Notes under the pieces: generated by a model | What the model saw: the letters and a program-made list of their open reading frames with translations, nothing else | Told to the model about the DNA's origin: nothing | Databases searched by the model: none | Part shown: one piece after another, positions 52,545 through 61,679 of the stretch | Numbering within the stretch: the stretch's first letter is position 1 | Layout of the letters: the number at the start of each line of letters is the position of its first letter | Program-made: the position numbers and the translations under genes | Origin: Waddlia chondrophila WSU 86-1044 | GTDB taxonomy: Bacteria > Chlamydiota > Chlamydiia > Chlamydiales > Waddliaceae | Direction of reading: 5' to 3' | Assembly: GCF_000092785.1 (NCBI RefSeq) | Contig: NC_014225.1 | Span: 434,001 to 498,000 of the forward strand | DNA: 64,000 nucleotides

Positions 52545-53390
52545 TTACCAGTGGTAGGGTTTTTTTGGCATCTGAATATTGAAGCTTGAAAAACGATGAT
52601 GGTTGAAGCTTTTGAATAATCCGGCAAAATGGACCACCTTTGCTTCAGGGTTTTGACCCCACTCCTTGACGATCCAATTGTAGGTGTTCGGCAGGCGGTT
52701 GACCTCGATCCTTTGTTCGTAGATGAGAGCATTTAAAATATCTTGATCGCCAAAATACCACTGATCTCTGCAGACAGAAGCAACAGTCCAGTCGTTGATC
52801 AAGGCATCTCCTCTTTGAAAACAGATGACTCCGCTGTTAAAAAGAACTTGATCATCGGAAGGTTTTTGCTGCTGCGCCGGGTTCAACTGTTTATAAGGGG
52901 ACATGGGAGTTAGGGCAATTCCGTTTTTGCAATAGTCGAAAATCGGAGAAAGAGAGGCTTGTACCCGGCAGTCGATATCGATCCAGACAGAGTGCTGATA
53001 AGGGGACTGTAGTAGTGCGAACGGTTTGAAAAAATAGGAGAAGCGCTCCAAATTTTTCTTTCTCAACGCTTTGGTAGAATGCTTTTCTTTCAATTGTTCC
53101 GGAAGAAGAATCCGTTTTTTTAACAAATATTTAGGAATGAGAAGTGGAGCAACTCGCCCTCTTCTTTCGCAATAGTGCCGCATGGTGTCTGACAGTCCCA
53201 TATCGATGAATGTAACAGGAAGGGCGTTGTATTTGCTATAGTGCTCCCACCACCAAGGGATCATTGCTTGCATTTTCCAGTTGCAGCCGATGATAAAACC
53301 TTCCGGTTCGATCTTTTCCCATTGCTTCCAGCGGGTAAATTCTTGGAAAATATCTTTTAAATACGGATGAGGGTAATTGCTGAGTTCCAT
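52545..53390 (-). CDS. Glycosyltransferase-like protein with DxD motif
   Basis: A 281-residue protein without signal peptide. SVWIDIDCRVQASLSPIFD contains a DxD (Asp138, Asp140), the metal and nucleotide-sugar site of GT-A enzymes. IALTPMSPYKQ, VLFNSGVICFQRGD and WYFGDQDILNALIYE are the acceptor and catalytic-loop motifs seen in GMA12/MNN10- and GT8-like nucleotide-diphospho-sugar transferases. EVNRLPNTYNWIV follows. The nucleotide sugar is unknown; the position beside GlgA-GlgB suggests a carbohydrate role. It lies 78 bp upstream of the glycogen gene on the same strand and divergently from mnmA (71-bp gap). Confidence 0.75.
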   Translation of the reverse strand: MELSNYPHPYLKDIFQEFTRWKQWEKIEPEGFIIGCNWKMQAMIPWWWEHYSKYNALPVTFIDMGLSDTMRHYCERRGRVAPLLIPKYLLKKRILLPEQLKEKHSTKALRKKNLERFSYFFKPFALLQSPYQHSVWIDIDCRVQASLSPIFDYCKNGIALTPMSPYKQLNPAQQQKPSDDQVLFNSGVICFQRGDALINDWTVASVCRDQWYFGDQDILNALIYEQRIEVNRLPNTYNWIVKEWGQNPEAKVVHFAGLFKSFNHHRFSSFNIQMPKKPYHW

Positions 53391-53461
53391 ATGGGAAAAA
53401 GTTGCATTTTATGTAAATATTTTGTATAATATTTTCAAATATTTAAATATAAGTTGTTTAA

Positions 53462-54526
53462 ATGTCAAGAACTGTTGTCGTAGGTTTGTCCGGAGGTGTT
53501 GATTCAGCCGTTGCAGCCCTGTTGCTCAAGCAACAGGGGTATTCGGTCATTGGCCTCTTCATGAAAAACTGGGAAGAGAAAGATAGTGACGGTCAATGCT
53601 CTTCTGCGGCAGATTACGAAGATGTTTCACGCGTATGCGATCTTTTGGACATTCCTTATTACGGAGTCAATTTTTCTCAGGAATATTGGGATTCGGTTTT
53701 TGCTGATTGCCTTGAGGAATTTAAAAAAGGGCATACTCCAAATCCGGATGTGTTGTGCAACCGTGAGATAAAATTTAAAGTGTTATTTGAAAAAGCGAAA
53801 GAGCTTGGCGGAGACTATCTAGCGACTGGCCACTATTGCCGTACTCGGATTTACGAAGGGGAAGCACAGTTGCTGAAGGGGGCCGACCCTGATAAAGACC
53901 AAAGCTATTTTCTTTACATGATCAAAAGCGATATTTTGCAGAGTGTGCTGTTTCCGATTGGCTCTCTCCCAAAAAAAGAGGTGCGAGAGATCGCCCGTCG
54001 TCACAATCTTCCGGTCCATTCCAAAAAGGACAGCACAGGAATTTGCTTTATCGGAGAGAGGAATTTTAAAGAATTTTTAGGTCAGTACATCTCTTTTGCT
54101 CCAGGCGAGTTTCAAACAATGGATGGGAAAACTGTAGGTCGGCATGACGGCGTTCCATTTTATACCATTGGCCAGCGTAGAGGGTTAGGGATTGGCGGCG
54201 CGGGAGATGCCTGGTTTGTTGTTGGCAAGGATGTCGAGAAAAACATTGTATTTGTCGAACAAGGAGCTGATCATCCAGCTTTATACGCAACTGATTTGTA
54301 TGCGGATGAACTCTCTTGGGTTTCTTCAAAGGGAGCTCCGGAAAAAACGTTTGTCTGCTCTTCGAAGATCCGCTATCGTCAGAAGGACAAGCCCTGCCGG
54401 ATTACAGCGATCGAAGAGGGCATTGCTCGCGTAGAATTCCCGGAAAAGCAGCGTGCAGTGACTCCGAGACAGTCGATTGTGTTTTATGACGGCGATGTCT
54501 GCCTTGGCGGAGGGATGATTCGATGA
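53462..54526 (+). CDS. mnmA: tRNA-specific 2-thiouridylase MnmA
   Basis: Thiolates U34 in Lys, Glu and Gln tRNAs. The 354-residue protein has the ATP pyrophosphatase P-loop VVGLSGGVDSAVAALLL. Active-site Cys99 lies in PNPDVLCNREIKF and Cys195 in STGICFIGERNF, which together form the persulfide-disulfide pair. KDQSYFLYMI and the FYTIGQRRGLGIGG block are also diagnostic. The start at 53462 (MSRTVVVGLSGG) is unambiguous. It overlaps the next gene by four bases. Secure. Confidence 0.97.
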   Translation: MSRTVVVGLSGGVDSAVAALLLKQQGYSVIGLFMKNWEEKDSDGQCSSAADYEDVSRVCDLLDIPYYGVNFSQEYWDSVFADCLEEFKKGHTPNPDVLCNREIKFKVLFEKAKELGGDYLATGHYCRTRIYEGEAQLLKGADPDKDQSYFLYMIKSDILQSVLFPIGSLPKKEVREIARRHNLPVHSKKDSTGICFIGERNFKEFLGQYISFAPGEFQTMDGKTVGRHDGVPFYTIGQRRGLGIGGAGDAWFVVGKDVEKNIVFVEQGADHPALYATDLYADELSWVSSKGAPEKTFVCSSKIRYRQKDKPCRITAIEEGIARVEFPEKQRAVTPRQSIVFYDGDVCLGGGMIR

Positions 54527-54879
54527 GAAAATCTCTCTCTATTTTATTTTTAGCCATTTTTGTAGAGCTGTTCAGCTTTCCTGCGGCGAAAATTGAGCGA
54601 GTAGGCAACTCCGAATTTGAGAGCTTCACGACATTCAAAGCTCATTCATGCATTGCTCAACATGAGTGGCAAGAGGAGAGATCGCAACCTAAAAGACAGG
54701 GAAATTCGCCTACAGGAAAAGACGCTCAAGATCTACCTTTTATTCTTCATCATGAAAAGTTCTTGACAGAACTTTTAGTGATTTCTCTTCACTTCCACCC
54801 TGTTTCCCCGTCTTATGACGAAGCGAAATTGGAAGTATTAAAATCCAGATCCCACCCTCCAACAAAATTATTATTTTAA
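54523..54879 (+). CDS. Small exported protein, unknown
   Basis: 118 residues with a signal peptide (MRKSLSILFLAIFVELFSFP, cleavage likely near AAK). The mature part is polar, with no conserved motif I know; it contains HEWQEERSQPKRQGNSP and later LLVISLHFHPVSPSYDE. The ATG overlaps the mnmA stop (ATGA), so it is co-translated with it. Function unknown; periplasmic or secreted location is inferred from the signal. Confidence 0.55.
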   Translation: MRKSLSILFLAIFVELFSFPAAKIERVGNSEFESFTTFKAHSCIAQHEWQEERSQPKRQGNSPTGKDAQDLPFILHHEKFLTELLVISLHFHPVSPSYDEAKLEVLKSRSHPPTKLLF

Positions 54880-54910
54880 TTTAAAAAATAAAATTTAAAA
54901 TTAAAATAAT
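54870..54910. repeat. AT-only inverted repeat between the exported protein and the Inc-like gene
   Basis: A perfect 13-bp inverted repeat, attattttaattt at 54870-54882 and its complement at 54898-54910, with a 15-base AT loop. It covers the stop of the upstream gene and ends beside the GAGG ribosome site of the next. It may be a weak terminator or a translation-control hairpin; AT-only pairs make this uncertain. Confidence 0.35.
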
Positions 54911-54920
54911 GAGGTTTAAA

Positions 54921-55727
54921 ATGAGTTGTTTAACAAATAACTGCTATCCTTGGAGAAAAGAATTTCCAGAAATTTCAAAAGTACTTAATAATAAAGAAGT
55001 TGAGTCTGTTGAAAGCCTGTTTTCTAAAAAAGGAATCGATCGAGCTGCTGAGAGGTTGGAAGGAGTGCTCTTCCTGCCTGACGGTGAATCGCGAACCGTG
55101 CAGCTTATCCATTTGGCTCGGATTGGCGATGATGAGTCATTAAGACCATTGACTGAAAAGCAGGAGCGTATTTTTGAAGTCGGTCAACGTACAGATAAGG
55201 TCGCCGTCAACTGGTTGAATGGCGGCTGCGGCCTTTATGCTGTGACCAGTCTCGTTAGTTTTACGACTTGCGGGCCAACTTATGCTTTGAGTTGGATTCC
55301 TGCTTCGATTTCTACTCTCTTTAATGTAGTCAGTACCGGAGTGAGTTATTTATCAACGGGGTGCTATCCGCATATGGCCAGCGTTGAGGGTAACAAAATG
55401 CAGAACACGTTTCATGAAGCAAAAAGAATGTATACTGAGCTTGGCAGCCATTTAATCAGTATCTATGAAATTGATTCTAAAAAAGCGGAGAAATTAGCAG
55501 AAAAAATTGATATTCAGAGTATTATCAATCGGTTGGAAGATTTTTTCTCCGATAGAGAAGCTGTTTCTTTAACTGAACCTTTGGCGGCAGCAAGACGTTT
55601 TGTTTTGAAGAAAGAAATACCGGATGGTCCGGTGGAAATTAGAAACAGTGCCCGGCTTGTTTTGCTCAGTGAAGAAGTGGAGCATTTGCAAAAACAAAAC
55701 AAGAAACTTAAAGGGAAACATCTCTAA
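54921..55727 (+). CDS. Inc-like protein with bilobed hydrophobic domain, unknown
   Basis: 268 residues from ATG 54921, which has GAGG six bases before it; an upstream ATG at 54909 lacks one. The first ~95 residues are polar (FPEISKVLNNKEVESVESLF). At about 96-145 lies a bilobed hydrophobic region rich in Gly, Cys and Ser (LNGGCGLYAVTSLVSFTTCG and LSWIPASISTLFNVVSTGVS), typical of chlamydial inclusion-membrane proteins. The C-terminal ~110 residues are helical and charged, ending VEHLQKQNKKLKGKHL, likely a coiled coil. No signal peptide. A strong terminator follows at 55736. The Inc role is inferred from the pattern only. Confidence 0.6.
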   Translation: MSCLTNNCYPWRKEFPEISKVLNNKEVESVESLFSKKGIDRAAERLEGVLFLPDGESRTVQLIHLARIGDDESLRPLTEKQERIFEVGQRTDKVAVNWLNGGCGLYAVTSLVSFTTCGPTYALSWIPASISTLFNVVSTGVSYLSTGCYPHMASVEGNKMQNTFHEAKRMYTELGSHLISIYEIDSKKAEKLAEKIDIQSIINRLEDFFSDREAVSLTEPLAAARRFVLKKEIPDGPVEIRNSARLVLLSEEVEHLQKQNKKLKGKHL

Positions 55728-55735
55728 CATTTGGG

Positions 55736-55771
55736 AAAATATGGCGTGAAATCACGCCATATTTTCTTTTT
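55736..55771 (+). terminator. Rho-independent terminator
   Basis: A 14-bp perfect stem aaaatatggcgtga/tcacgccatatttt (55736-55749 with 55752-55765) with a tight loop, followed by cttttt. It ends the mnmA-exported protein-Inc-like run. Confidence 0.85.
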
Positions 55772-55834
55772 AGCATTTGCCAAAAGAGAATCAATTAATT
55801 AGATTGAGGGAAAACGATTGAAGGGGAATTCTCA

Positions 55835-56701
55835 ATGGAAAATGTGCAACCAGAAGAAAGTCTTCCCGATGCAGCGGTGCCTTCGTGCCGGATAAGGAAG
55901 GTTTTAAAAGGGCAAAAAGCTTTGGTGACGGGAGGGGACTCCGGTATTGGTAAAGGCATTGCGCTTTCTCTTGCTCAAGCAGGAGCTGATATTGTTGTCA
56001 ATTATGCTTCCAACGAAGCGGCAGCCGGGGAAACTGTCGAAGAGATTAAACAAAAAAACCCTGAAGTTCAGGTGTTTGCGCACCAAACAGATGTCTCCGA
56101 TGAGAGCCAGGTACAGGGGATGTTTAAGGGGATGATTAAGCAGTTCGGAGCAATCGATATCTTGGTCAATAATGCAGGGCTTCAGCAGGATTCTCCCTTT
56201 CACGAGATGACCTTGGAAAAATGGAATAAAGTGATCAATGTCAATTTGACAGGGCAGTTCCTTTGCGCTCGTGAAGCTGTCAGGGAATTTATGCGTCAGG
56301 GGGTCAAAGAGAAGGTCTCTTGTTCTGCTGGAAAAATTATTTGTATCAGTTCTGTGCATGAAGTGATCCCTTGGGCGGGTCATGTCAACTATGCCGCCTC
56401 CAAGGGGGGAATCATGATGATGATGAAAAGCATTGCTCAAGAGGTTGCCCGCTATAAAATTCGAGTGAACAGCATTTGTCCCGGAGCTATCCGTACACCG
56501 ATCAATCGCTCTGCATGGGACACTCCCGAGGCCTACAAGTCATTAATGTCGCTCATTCCTTATAACCGCATTGGCGAAGCGGACGATATTGGGAGAGCGG
56601 CAGTGTGGTTGGCCTCTGATGAAGCAGACTATGTCTGTGGAGTCAGCTTTTTCGTTGACGGAGGGATGACGCTTTATCCAGGATTTACTTCTGGAGGATA
56701 A
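55835..56701 (+). CDS. Short-chain dehydrogenase/reductase, glucose-1-dehydrogenase-like
   Basis: 288 residues. A ~20-residue N-terminal extension is followed by GQKALVTGGDSGIGKGIALS (TGxxxGIG NAD(P) loop at 32-39) and LVNNAGLQQDSPF (NNAG). IISSVHEVIPWAGHVNYAASKGG provides catalytic Ser172/173, Tyr186 and Lys190. VNSICPGAIRTPIN and the GVSFFVDGGMTLYPGF tail are typical of classical SDRs close to glucose 1-dehydrogenase (with ...DGGMTLYPGF ending). AAGGGG precedes the ATG. The stop touches the convergent GH15 stop directly, and the substrate pairing with GH15 suggests action on released glucose, which remains unproved. Confidence 0.85.
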   Translation: MENVQPEESLPDAAVPSCRIRKVLKGQKALVTGGDSGIGKGIALSLAQAGADIVVNYASNEAAAGETVEEIKQKNPEVQVFAHQTDVSDESQVQGMFKGMIKQFGAIDILVNNAGLQQDSPFHEMTLEKWNKVINVNLTGQFLCAREAVREFMRQGVKEKVSCSAGKIICISSVHEVIPWAGHVNYAASKGGIMMMMKSIAQEVARYKIRVNSICPGAIRTPINRSAWDTPEAYKSLMSLIPYNRIGEADDIGRAAVWLASDEADYVCGVSFFVDGGMTLYPGFTSGG

Positions 56702-58516
56702 TCACCAGAGGATTCTGTGGTTGTCTAAGCTTCGGTTCAATTCGAAGGCTGCACTGATTAATGCGAGATGGGTGAAGGCTTGAGGAAAGTTTCCAAGTTG
56801 CCGTCCTTCGACTGAAAGCTCTTCTGCATATAAACCTAGGTGATTAGCATAGCTTAACATTTTCTCAAAAAGATAGCGTGCCTGCTGCACGTCTCCTGAG
56901 CGGGAAAGGCACTCTACATACCAAAAGGAGCACATGTTGAAGGTTCCTTCAGATCCTTGGAGGCCGTCTGGAGCTCCTTCCTGGGTGCGATAGCGGAAGA
57001 CAAGAGAGTCTTCGACGAGATTTTTTTTCATGGCTTGCAAGGTGGATAGCCAGCGTGGATCGACAGGGCTGATGTAGCGGATCATGGGCATGAGAAGATT
57101 CGAAGCATCGACTGATTGGCTGTTTTTATATTGCACAAAGGCTTGATGTTTATGATCCCAAAAATTTTTGATGATGTCTTCATGGATTTGATTTCTGACT
57201 GCGTGCCACTTTTCCATCGGGGCGGCTAGAGAACGTTTTTGGGCAAGCCTCATTGCTCGGTCGACGGCTACCCAGCACATGACACGGGAGTAAAGAAATT
57301 CCTTCTGCCCTCCTCGTACTTCCCAGATCCCTTCGTCTTTTCGCTGCCAGTTATTTGTCACCCAATCAATGAGGATTTTTAATTTATCCCATAGGTCGAA
57401 GGAGATTCCTTTGCCGTATTTGTCGTAAAGATAAACAGAATCCATCAACTCTCCATAGATATCTAACTGCAGCTGATCATAAGCGCCATTGCCGATTCTG
57501 ACAGGAGAGGAGCCTTCATACCCTTCAAAATGGGGTAGAGGTTCTTCCGTGAGGGTTTTGCGGCCGTCGATTCCATACATGATTTGCAGAGGGGAGTTGG
57601 GATTCATATCGGCACATCTATCCCAAACCCATTTCATGAACGCTTCCGATTCTTCAACGAATCCCAATCGCATCAATCCGTAAAGAGTAAAAGAAGCGTC
57701 GCGGATCCAGGTGAATCTGTAGTCCCAATTTCTCTCTCCGCCTAATTCTTCCGGCAATCCGAAAGTGGGGGAGGCAACGATCGATCCATATTTTCTCGAA
57801 GTCAATAATTTCAATGTGAGAGCGGAGCGGTTGACCATTTCCTGCCAGCGTCCGCGGTAGTTGGAGCGGCTGATCCAGCGCTGCCAATAATTCATCGTAT
57901 CTTTGAAGCTTTTGACTGCATAGGAGGGATGCGTGGAAGGGGTGATCTCTTCATCTTCTCCAAGTTCAAGAATAAAGGTCGCTGTTTCTCCTTCTTCCAG
58001 GATAAATTCCGAAACGACATCGCCGTTCTGGACGTTTAGAGGAAATTCCGATTTAAGACGGATGGCATCGATCTTTTCATTTTCCGGGATGAAAATCACT
58101 TCATTGCCCTTTTGACGTACTTTGTGGCTGCATCGAGCGTAATCAAAACGGGGGCTGCATTCGATTCTGAACTTCACTCTTCCTCTGACGGCTTTAGCAC
58201 GCCTTACAAGTGTGTTGTGATACTCCTCTTCGTGGATCACCATATAGTCGGATATTTCGCTGATGCCGCCGCTGCAAAGGGCCCGGGTCAGCAAGATGTT
58301 GGATCCGGGAAGATACATCTGTTTGCGGACAACATTTTCGATTTGAGGGGCGATCAGAAACCGTCCCCCTTTTTTGTGATCTAGCAGAGAAGCAAATACA
58401 GAAGGAGAATCGAAGTAGGGAAAGCACATAAAATCAATGGAGCCATCAATTCCCACAAGAGCGACTGTGTCGAGGTCGCCGATGATTCCGTAATCTTCAA
58501 TTCGTTTGTAAACCAT
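56702..58516 (-). CDS. GH15-family glycosidase (glucoamylase/trehalase-like)
   Basis: A 604-residue cytoplasmic hydrolase. It begins MVYKRIEDYGIIGDLDTVALVGIDGSIDFMCFP, the N-terminal GH15 motif. GGERNWDYRFTWIRDASFTLYGLMRLGF is the catalytic-region signature, with SPLQIMYGIDGRKTLTEEPLPHFEGYEGSSPVRIGNGAYDQLQLDIYGE next. EGTFNMCSFWYVECLSR closes the active-site barrel. Family members cleave glycogen-like alpha-1,4/1,6 chains or trehalose to glucose. No signal peptide, so it acts inside the cell, perhaps on polymer made by the GlgA-GlgB fusion or on trehalose. Convergent with the SDR. Confidence 0.9.
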   Translation of the reverse strand: MVYKRIEDYGIIGDLDTVALVGIDGSIDFMCFPYFDSPSVFASLLDHKKGGRFLIAPQIENVVRKQMYLPGSNILLTRALCSGGISEISDYMVIHEEEYHNTLVRRAKAVRGRVKFRIECSPRFDYARCSHKVRQKGNEVIFIPENEKIDAIRLKSEFPLNVQNGDVVSEFILEEGETATFILELGEDEEITPSTHPSYAVKSFKDTMNYWQRWISRSNYRGRWQEMVNRSALTLKLLTSRKYGSIVASPTFGLPEELGGERNWDYRFTWIRDASFTLYGLMRLGFVEESEAFMKWVWDRCADMNPNSPLQIMYGIDGRKTLTEEPLPHFEGYEGSSPVRIGNGAYDQLQLDIYGELMDSVYLYDKYGKGISFDLWDKLKILIDWVTNNWQRKDEGIWEVRGGQKEFLYSRVMCWVAVDRAMRLAQKRSLAAPMEKWHAVRNQIHEDIIKNFWDHKHQAFVQYKNSQSVDASNLLMPMIRYISPVDPRWLSTLQAMKKNLVEDSLVFRYRTQEGAPDGLQGSEGTFNMCSFWYVECLSRSGDVQQARYLFEKMLSYANHLGLYAEELSVEGRQLGNFPQAFTHLALISAAFELNRSLDNHRILW

Positions 58517-58566
58517 ATAGCCCTCTTAAAACCTCAAATTAGAGCTTTTAAGAGGATTTGTCAAAT

Positions 58567-59295
58567 TCAAAACCAGCGGACCAGCCCGATTTTGCCGCCG
58601 CGGCCTCTGATTCCGTTCTTTTCCCGGCTATAACTTTCGTTGTAGGCAGTTGCGAAATTCACCGACCAGTAGTCGGAAAAGTCATATTCGATCATCGCTG
58701 CGTAAGCCGGGCCGCGCGAGTCGCTTGTTGCTTTAAGAAGGTCTTTAATTTCTGTTTCTGATCGGCTCCATGCATACTGCCCGCTGAGGCTCAAACGGAG
58801 ATTTGAACGCAGGCGGTAAGTGATTTCAAGACCTATATAGGGAGCCCATCCGTCAAATGTCTCGTCAAAGGTGAAAAATCTGCCATCGCCGAATAACAGA
58901 TCAATGGTTGTGTCTAAACGCGTATAATTGGCTCCTACACTGGGAGAGACGAGAAAACACTTTCCCAAAGGGATGCATACTCCAAGACAAGCGCCTGCAG
59001 TGATCAATTCACTTTCATCTTTTTTCCCCCACATTCCGAACGGTTTAATGTACATGCCTTTTCCCATGTTCCAGGCGCCTTCGACTCTGATTGCAGGCAT
59101 ATCGATATCTTTCATGGTAATGCCCGACTCAATCAAATCAATATGCACATAGCTTGCAGCCACTTCCAATTTTCCCTTTGTTTCTGAAAATAAAGGATTC
59201 GAGGAGATAAAAAGTAGAAAAGCGCTAAGAATTAATTGGGTAAGGTTTTGTGTTAGATTGTCCGAAAGTTTGTGAAATATCTGTGTCAAAGTCAT
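58567..59295 (-). CDS. Outer-membrane beta-barrel protein, unknown
   Basis: 242 residues. A signal-like segment near the N-terminus (LILSAFLLFISSNPLFSE) follows a polar stretch with a repeated NLTQ. The mature part alternates short amphipathic strands with Gly/Asp/Asn turns (YIKPFGMWGKKDES, LVSPSVGANYTRLD, YIGLEITYRLRSNLRLSLSGQYAWSRS, WSVNFATAYNESYSRE) and ends in the aromatic VRWF, the Omp C-terminal signal. About eight to ten strands fit. It resembles OprF/OmpW-like small barrels or autotransporter-type barrels in pattern only. Probably in the outer membrane. Confidence 0.7.
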   Translation of the reverse strand: MTLTQIFHKLSDNLTQNLTQLILSAFLLFISSNPLFSETKGKLEVAASYVHIDLIESGITMKDIDMPAIRVEGAWNMGKGMYIKPFGMWGKKDESELITAGACLGVCIPLGKCFLVSPSVGANYTRLDTTIDLLFGDGRFFTFDETFDGWAPYIGLEITYRLRSNLRLSLSGQYAWSRSETEIKDLLKATSDSRGPAYAAMIEYDFSDYWSVNFATAYNESYSREKNGIRGRGGKIGLVRWF

Positions 59296-59418
59296 TTTGA
59301 TACCTCTAGAAAAGTGAAAAAACAGCTAATATACGCTTTATCCATTTAAACTTCTTTAAAAAAAACAAGATCGTTTAAGATGAAAAATATTTTTTTTTAA
59401 TTTTTGGGAGGATAAGCA

Positions 59419-59928
59419 ATGTCATTGAGCACAAGCATTAAGATGGAGAGCGGTTGGCAGATTCTGCCTGATTTGGTTGCCAATCTATTGGATGGGCGCG
59501 CTGAAAAGCAAAGGTTTAAGATGTATGAAAACGGGACCTATCAAGGGACAATCCAGATCAGGCTTCTTAAAGAGGGGCAATTTAAACCAAGAGTTAGAAC
59601 TTCTGGTTCATTGAATGTTGTGTACATGGCAGAGCCTGTTAAGGATTTTATCTTTTCCTCTCACCTTGCTCCTTTTTATCATCTGCATGATCGCGATACG
59701 GCTTGCTTGATCCATTCAATTTTTTTAAGCGTGATGAAAGGGATTGAGAAAGAAGAATTCTCTCTTTCGGATGATGCTCGAATCCAGTATCGATATGGAG
59801 GCGGAACGATCCGATTTTATAAGGTAAGCGAGTCGTTGAATGAGGAGCAGATGGCAATAGTAAATGTTGCGAGCGATTTTTTTGGTTCGGTAAATGTTGG
59901 AGATCTATTTGGAAAAATCAAAATTTAA
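59419..59928 (+). CDS. Hypothetical protein, unknown
   Basis: 169 residues starting MSLSTSIKMESGWQILPDL; GGGAGG-like GGGAGGAT precedes the ATG closely. It looks globular and mixed alpha/beta, with GTYQGTIQIRLLKEG, VVYMAEPVKDFIFSS, HLHDRDTACLIHSIFLSV and IQYRYGGGTIRFYKV. No motif matches a known family, and there is no signal peptide or membrane segment. It is divergent from the barrel gene (123-bp gap) and about 60 bp ahead of the acyl-CoA dehydrogenase. Function unknown. Confidence 0.55.
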   Translation: MSLSTSIKMESGWQILPDLVANLLDGRAEKQRFKMYENGTYQGTIQIRLLKEGQFKPRVRTSGSLNVVYMAEPVKDFIFSSHLAPFYHLHDRDTACLIHSIFLSVMKGIEKEEFSLSDDARIQYRYGGGTIRFYKVSESLNEEQMAIVNVASDFFGSVNVGDLFGKIKI

Positions 59929-59987
59929 TCTGTCTCCTTGTCAAATTTTCAATTTTCAAGTTTACTAACCAATATGTGGATGGGTTT

Positions 59988-61679
59988 ATGGACGAAGAAG
60001 AAAAAAAATTAGCGGAGGAGTTGCTTTTTTCCGAGAAGAAAAATCCAAGTTTTGCCAAGCAGCTGTTTTTAGGGAAGTTTGATCACTCGCTTGTGTTCCC
60101 TTATCCCTACCCTGAAAAATCGGAAGAGGAAGAAACTGCGAGATTTGTTGGCAAAGTCTCAGAATTTGCCAGTGTTCATCTTAATGCTGCTGAAATCGAT
60201 CGCCAAGCGCAAATTCCTGATGAGGTGTTGAAAGGGCTGGCAGACATGGGTGTGCTTGGAATGACTGTGCCGAAGGAGTATGCTGGTTTAGGCATGTCTC
60301 AACGCGCTTACTGCAAGGTAACCGATCGGATTGCCCGGCAATGTGGATCGACTGCGCTGTTTATCAATGTCCATCAAAGCATCGGGCTTAAAGCTCTTCT
60401 TCTTTTCGGAACAGAGGAGCAGAAAGAAAAATGGCTTCCTGATTTGGCAAAAGGGAAGAAGTATGCGGCATTTTCACTGACGGAGCCAAATGCAGGATCG
60501 GATGCTAATGGTGTGGAGACGAAGGCAGTTTATGACCCTGAAAAAAAAGTTTATCGTATCAATGGTTTGAAACAGTGGACAACCAATGGAAGCATTGCCG
60601 ATATTTTGACGGTCATGGCAAAAACCGAGGTGGAGACCAAGGAGGGAGTTCAAGAGCGTGTCACAGCATTTTTGGTAACTCCGGACATGCCGGGGTTTAT
60701 TGTTCGTGATAAGGCATTGGACAAGTTGGGAACGCGAGGGGCATGGACTGCGAACTTAGCATTCAATCATCTCGAAGTTCCGGAGGAAAATATCCTAGGC
60801 CCTCTAGGAGGCGGCCTCAAGGTGTGTTTAACATTGTTGGATTATGGCCGCACAACATTTGGTGCGATGTGTACGGGAGCGGCTCGAGAGCTGGTGCAGC
60901 TAGGTGTTAAACACGCCAGGGAGCGGTATCAATTTAAGCGTCCGTTGGCTTCATTTTCCTTGGTAAAAAAGAAAATTGCCAAGATCTGTTCTCTTCTTTA
61001 TGCGATGGATGCCTCGACGTATCTTACTGCCGGTTTGATTGATAGCGGGGTAGAAGATATTATGCTTGAATCAGCCATTCTCAAAGTGTTTACGAGCGAT
61101 GCGCTTTGGGAAATTATCTATGAAGTGATGCAGATTTTGGGAGGCCGTTCATTTTTTACCGACCAGCCTTATGAGAGGATGATGCGCGATGCTCGTTTGA
61201 ACATGATCGGCGAAGGTTCCAACGAGGTGTTGCGAGCGTTCATCGGCGCCGTTGGCATGCGCGGTTTAGGAGTCGAGCTTCAAAAAGGAGTGTTTTCCAA
61301 TGCAGGAAAATTGTTTAGCCGGCTGTTTTTGCCTGCGATTCCTGTTAGATCGCAGCGGCTGAGTAAAGAAGCGAAAGAGTTGGCGGCGGTTCTTCGAAAA
61401 TTGCATTGGTATTCTGCGGGCCTTCTTGCAAAGCACGGTGAGGACATTGTCGAGTGTCAGCTGCAGTTAAACAGGATCGCTTCCATTGCGATGTCGGTGT
61501 ATACCATGAGTGCTGTTTTAAGCAAGCTTGATACCGATAAACCATCGGGCAGAGACTTGTCCGTAGGGATCTATTTTATTCGAAGCCAGCTTGCCCTGTG
61601 CCGTCGATGGTTCAAAGGGATTGGATCAAATGATGATGAAGCAAGTGTTAAGTTGGCTGACGCGATCACAGGGATTTAG
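59988..61679 (+). CDS. Acyl-CoA dehydrogenase (VLCAD/ACAD9-like architecture)
   Basis: A FAD-dependent dehydrogenase making the 2,3-trans double bond in acyl-CoA. The start may be ATG 59988 (MDEEEKKLAEELL) or GTG 59976; I prefer the ATG. About 563 residues, longer than the ~380 of short-chain enzymes, with a C-terminal helical extension as in VLCAD. Seen: LGMTVPKEYAGLGMSQ, FSLTEPNAGSDANG (FAD/substrate), KQWTTNG, MQILGGRSFFTDQPYERMMRDARLNMIGEGSNEVLRAFIG, with a conserved catalytic-site Glu in GEGSNEV. The next gene follows without a gap, pointing to one catabolic operon with the carboxyltransferase and AtuA-like genes. Confidence 0.85.
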   Translation: MDEEEKKLAEELLFSEKKNPSFAKQLFLGKFDHSLVFPYPYPEKSEEEETARFVGKVSEFASVHLNAAEIDRQAQIPDEVLKGLADMGVLGMTVPKEYAGLGMSQRAYCKVTDRIARQCGSTALFINVHQSIGLKALLLFGTEEQKEKWLPDLAKGKKYAAFSLTEPNAGSDANGVETKAVYDPEKKVYRINGLKQWTTNGSIADILTVMAKTEVETKEGVQERVTAFLVTPDMPGFIVRDKALDKLGTRGAWTANLAFNHLEVPEENILGPLGGGLKVCLTLLDYGRTTFGAMCTGAARELVQLGVKHARERYQFKRPLASFSLVKKKIAKICSLLYAMDASTYLTAGLIDSGVEDIMLESAILKVFTSDALWEIIYEVMQILGGRSFFTDQPYERMMRDARLNMIGEGSNEVLRAFIGAVGMRGLGVELQKGVFSNAGKLFSRLFLPAIPVRSQRLSKEAKELAAVLRKLHWYSAGLLAKHGEDIVECQLQLNRIASIAMSVYTMSAVLSKLDTDKPSGRDLSVGIYFIRSQLALCRRWFKGIGSNDDEASVKLADAITGI

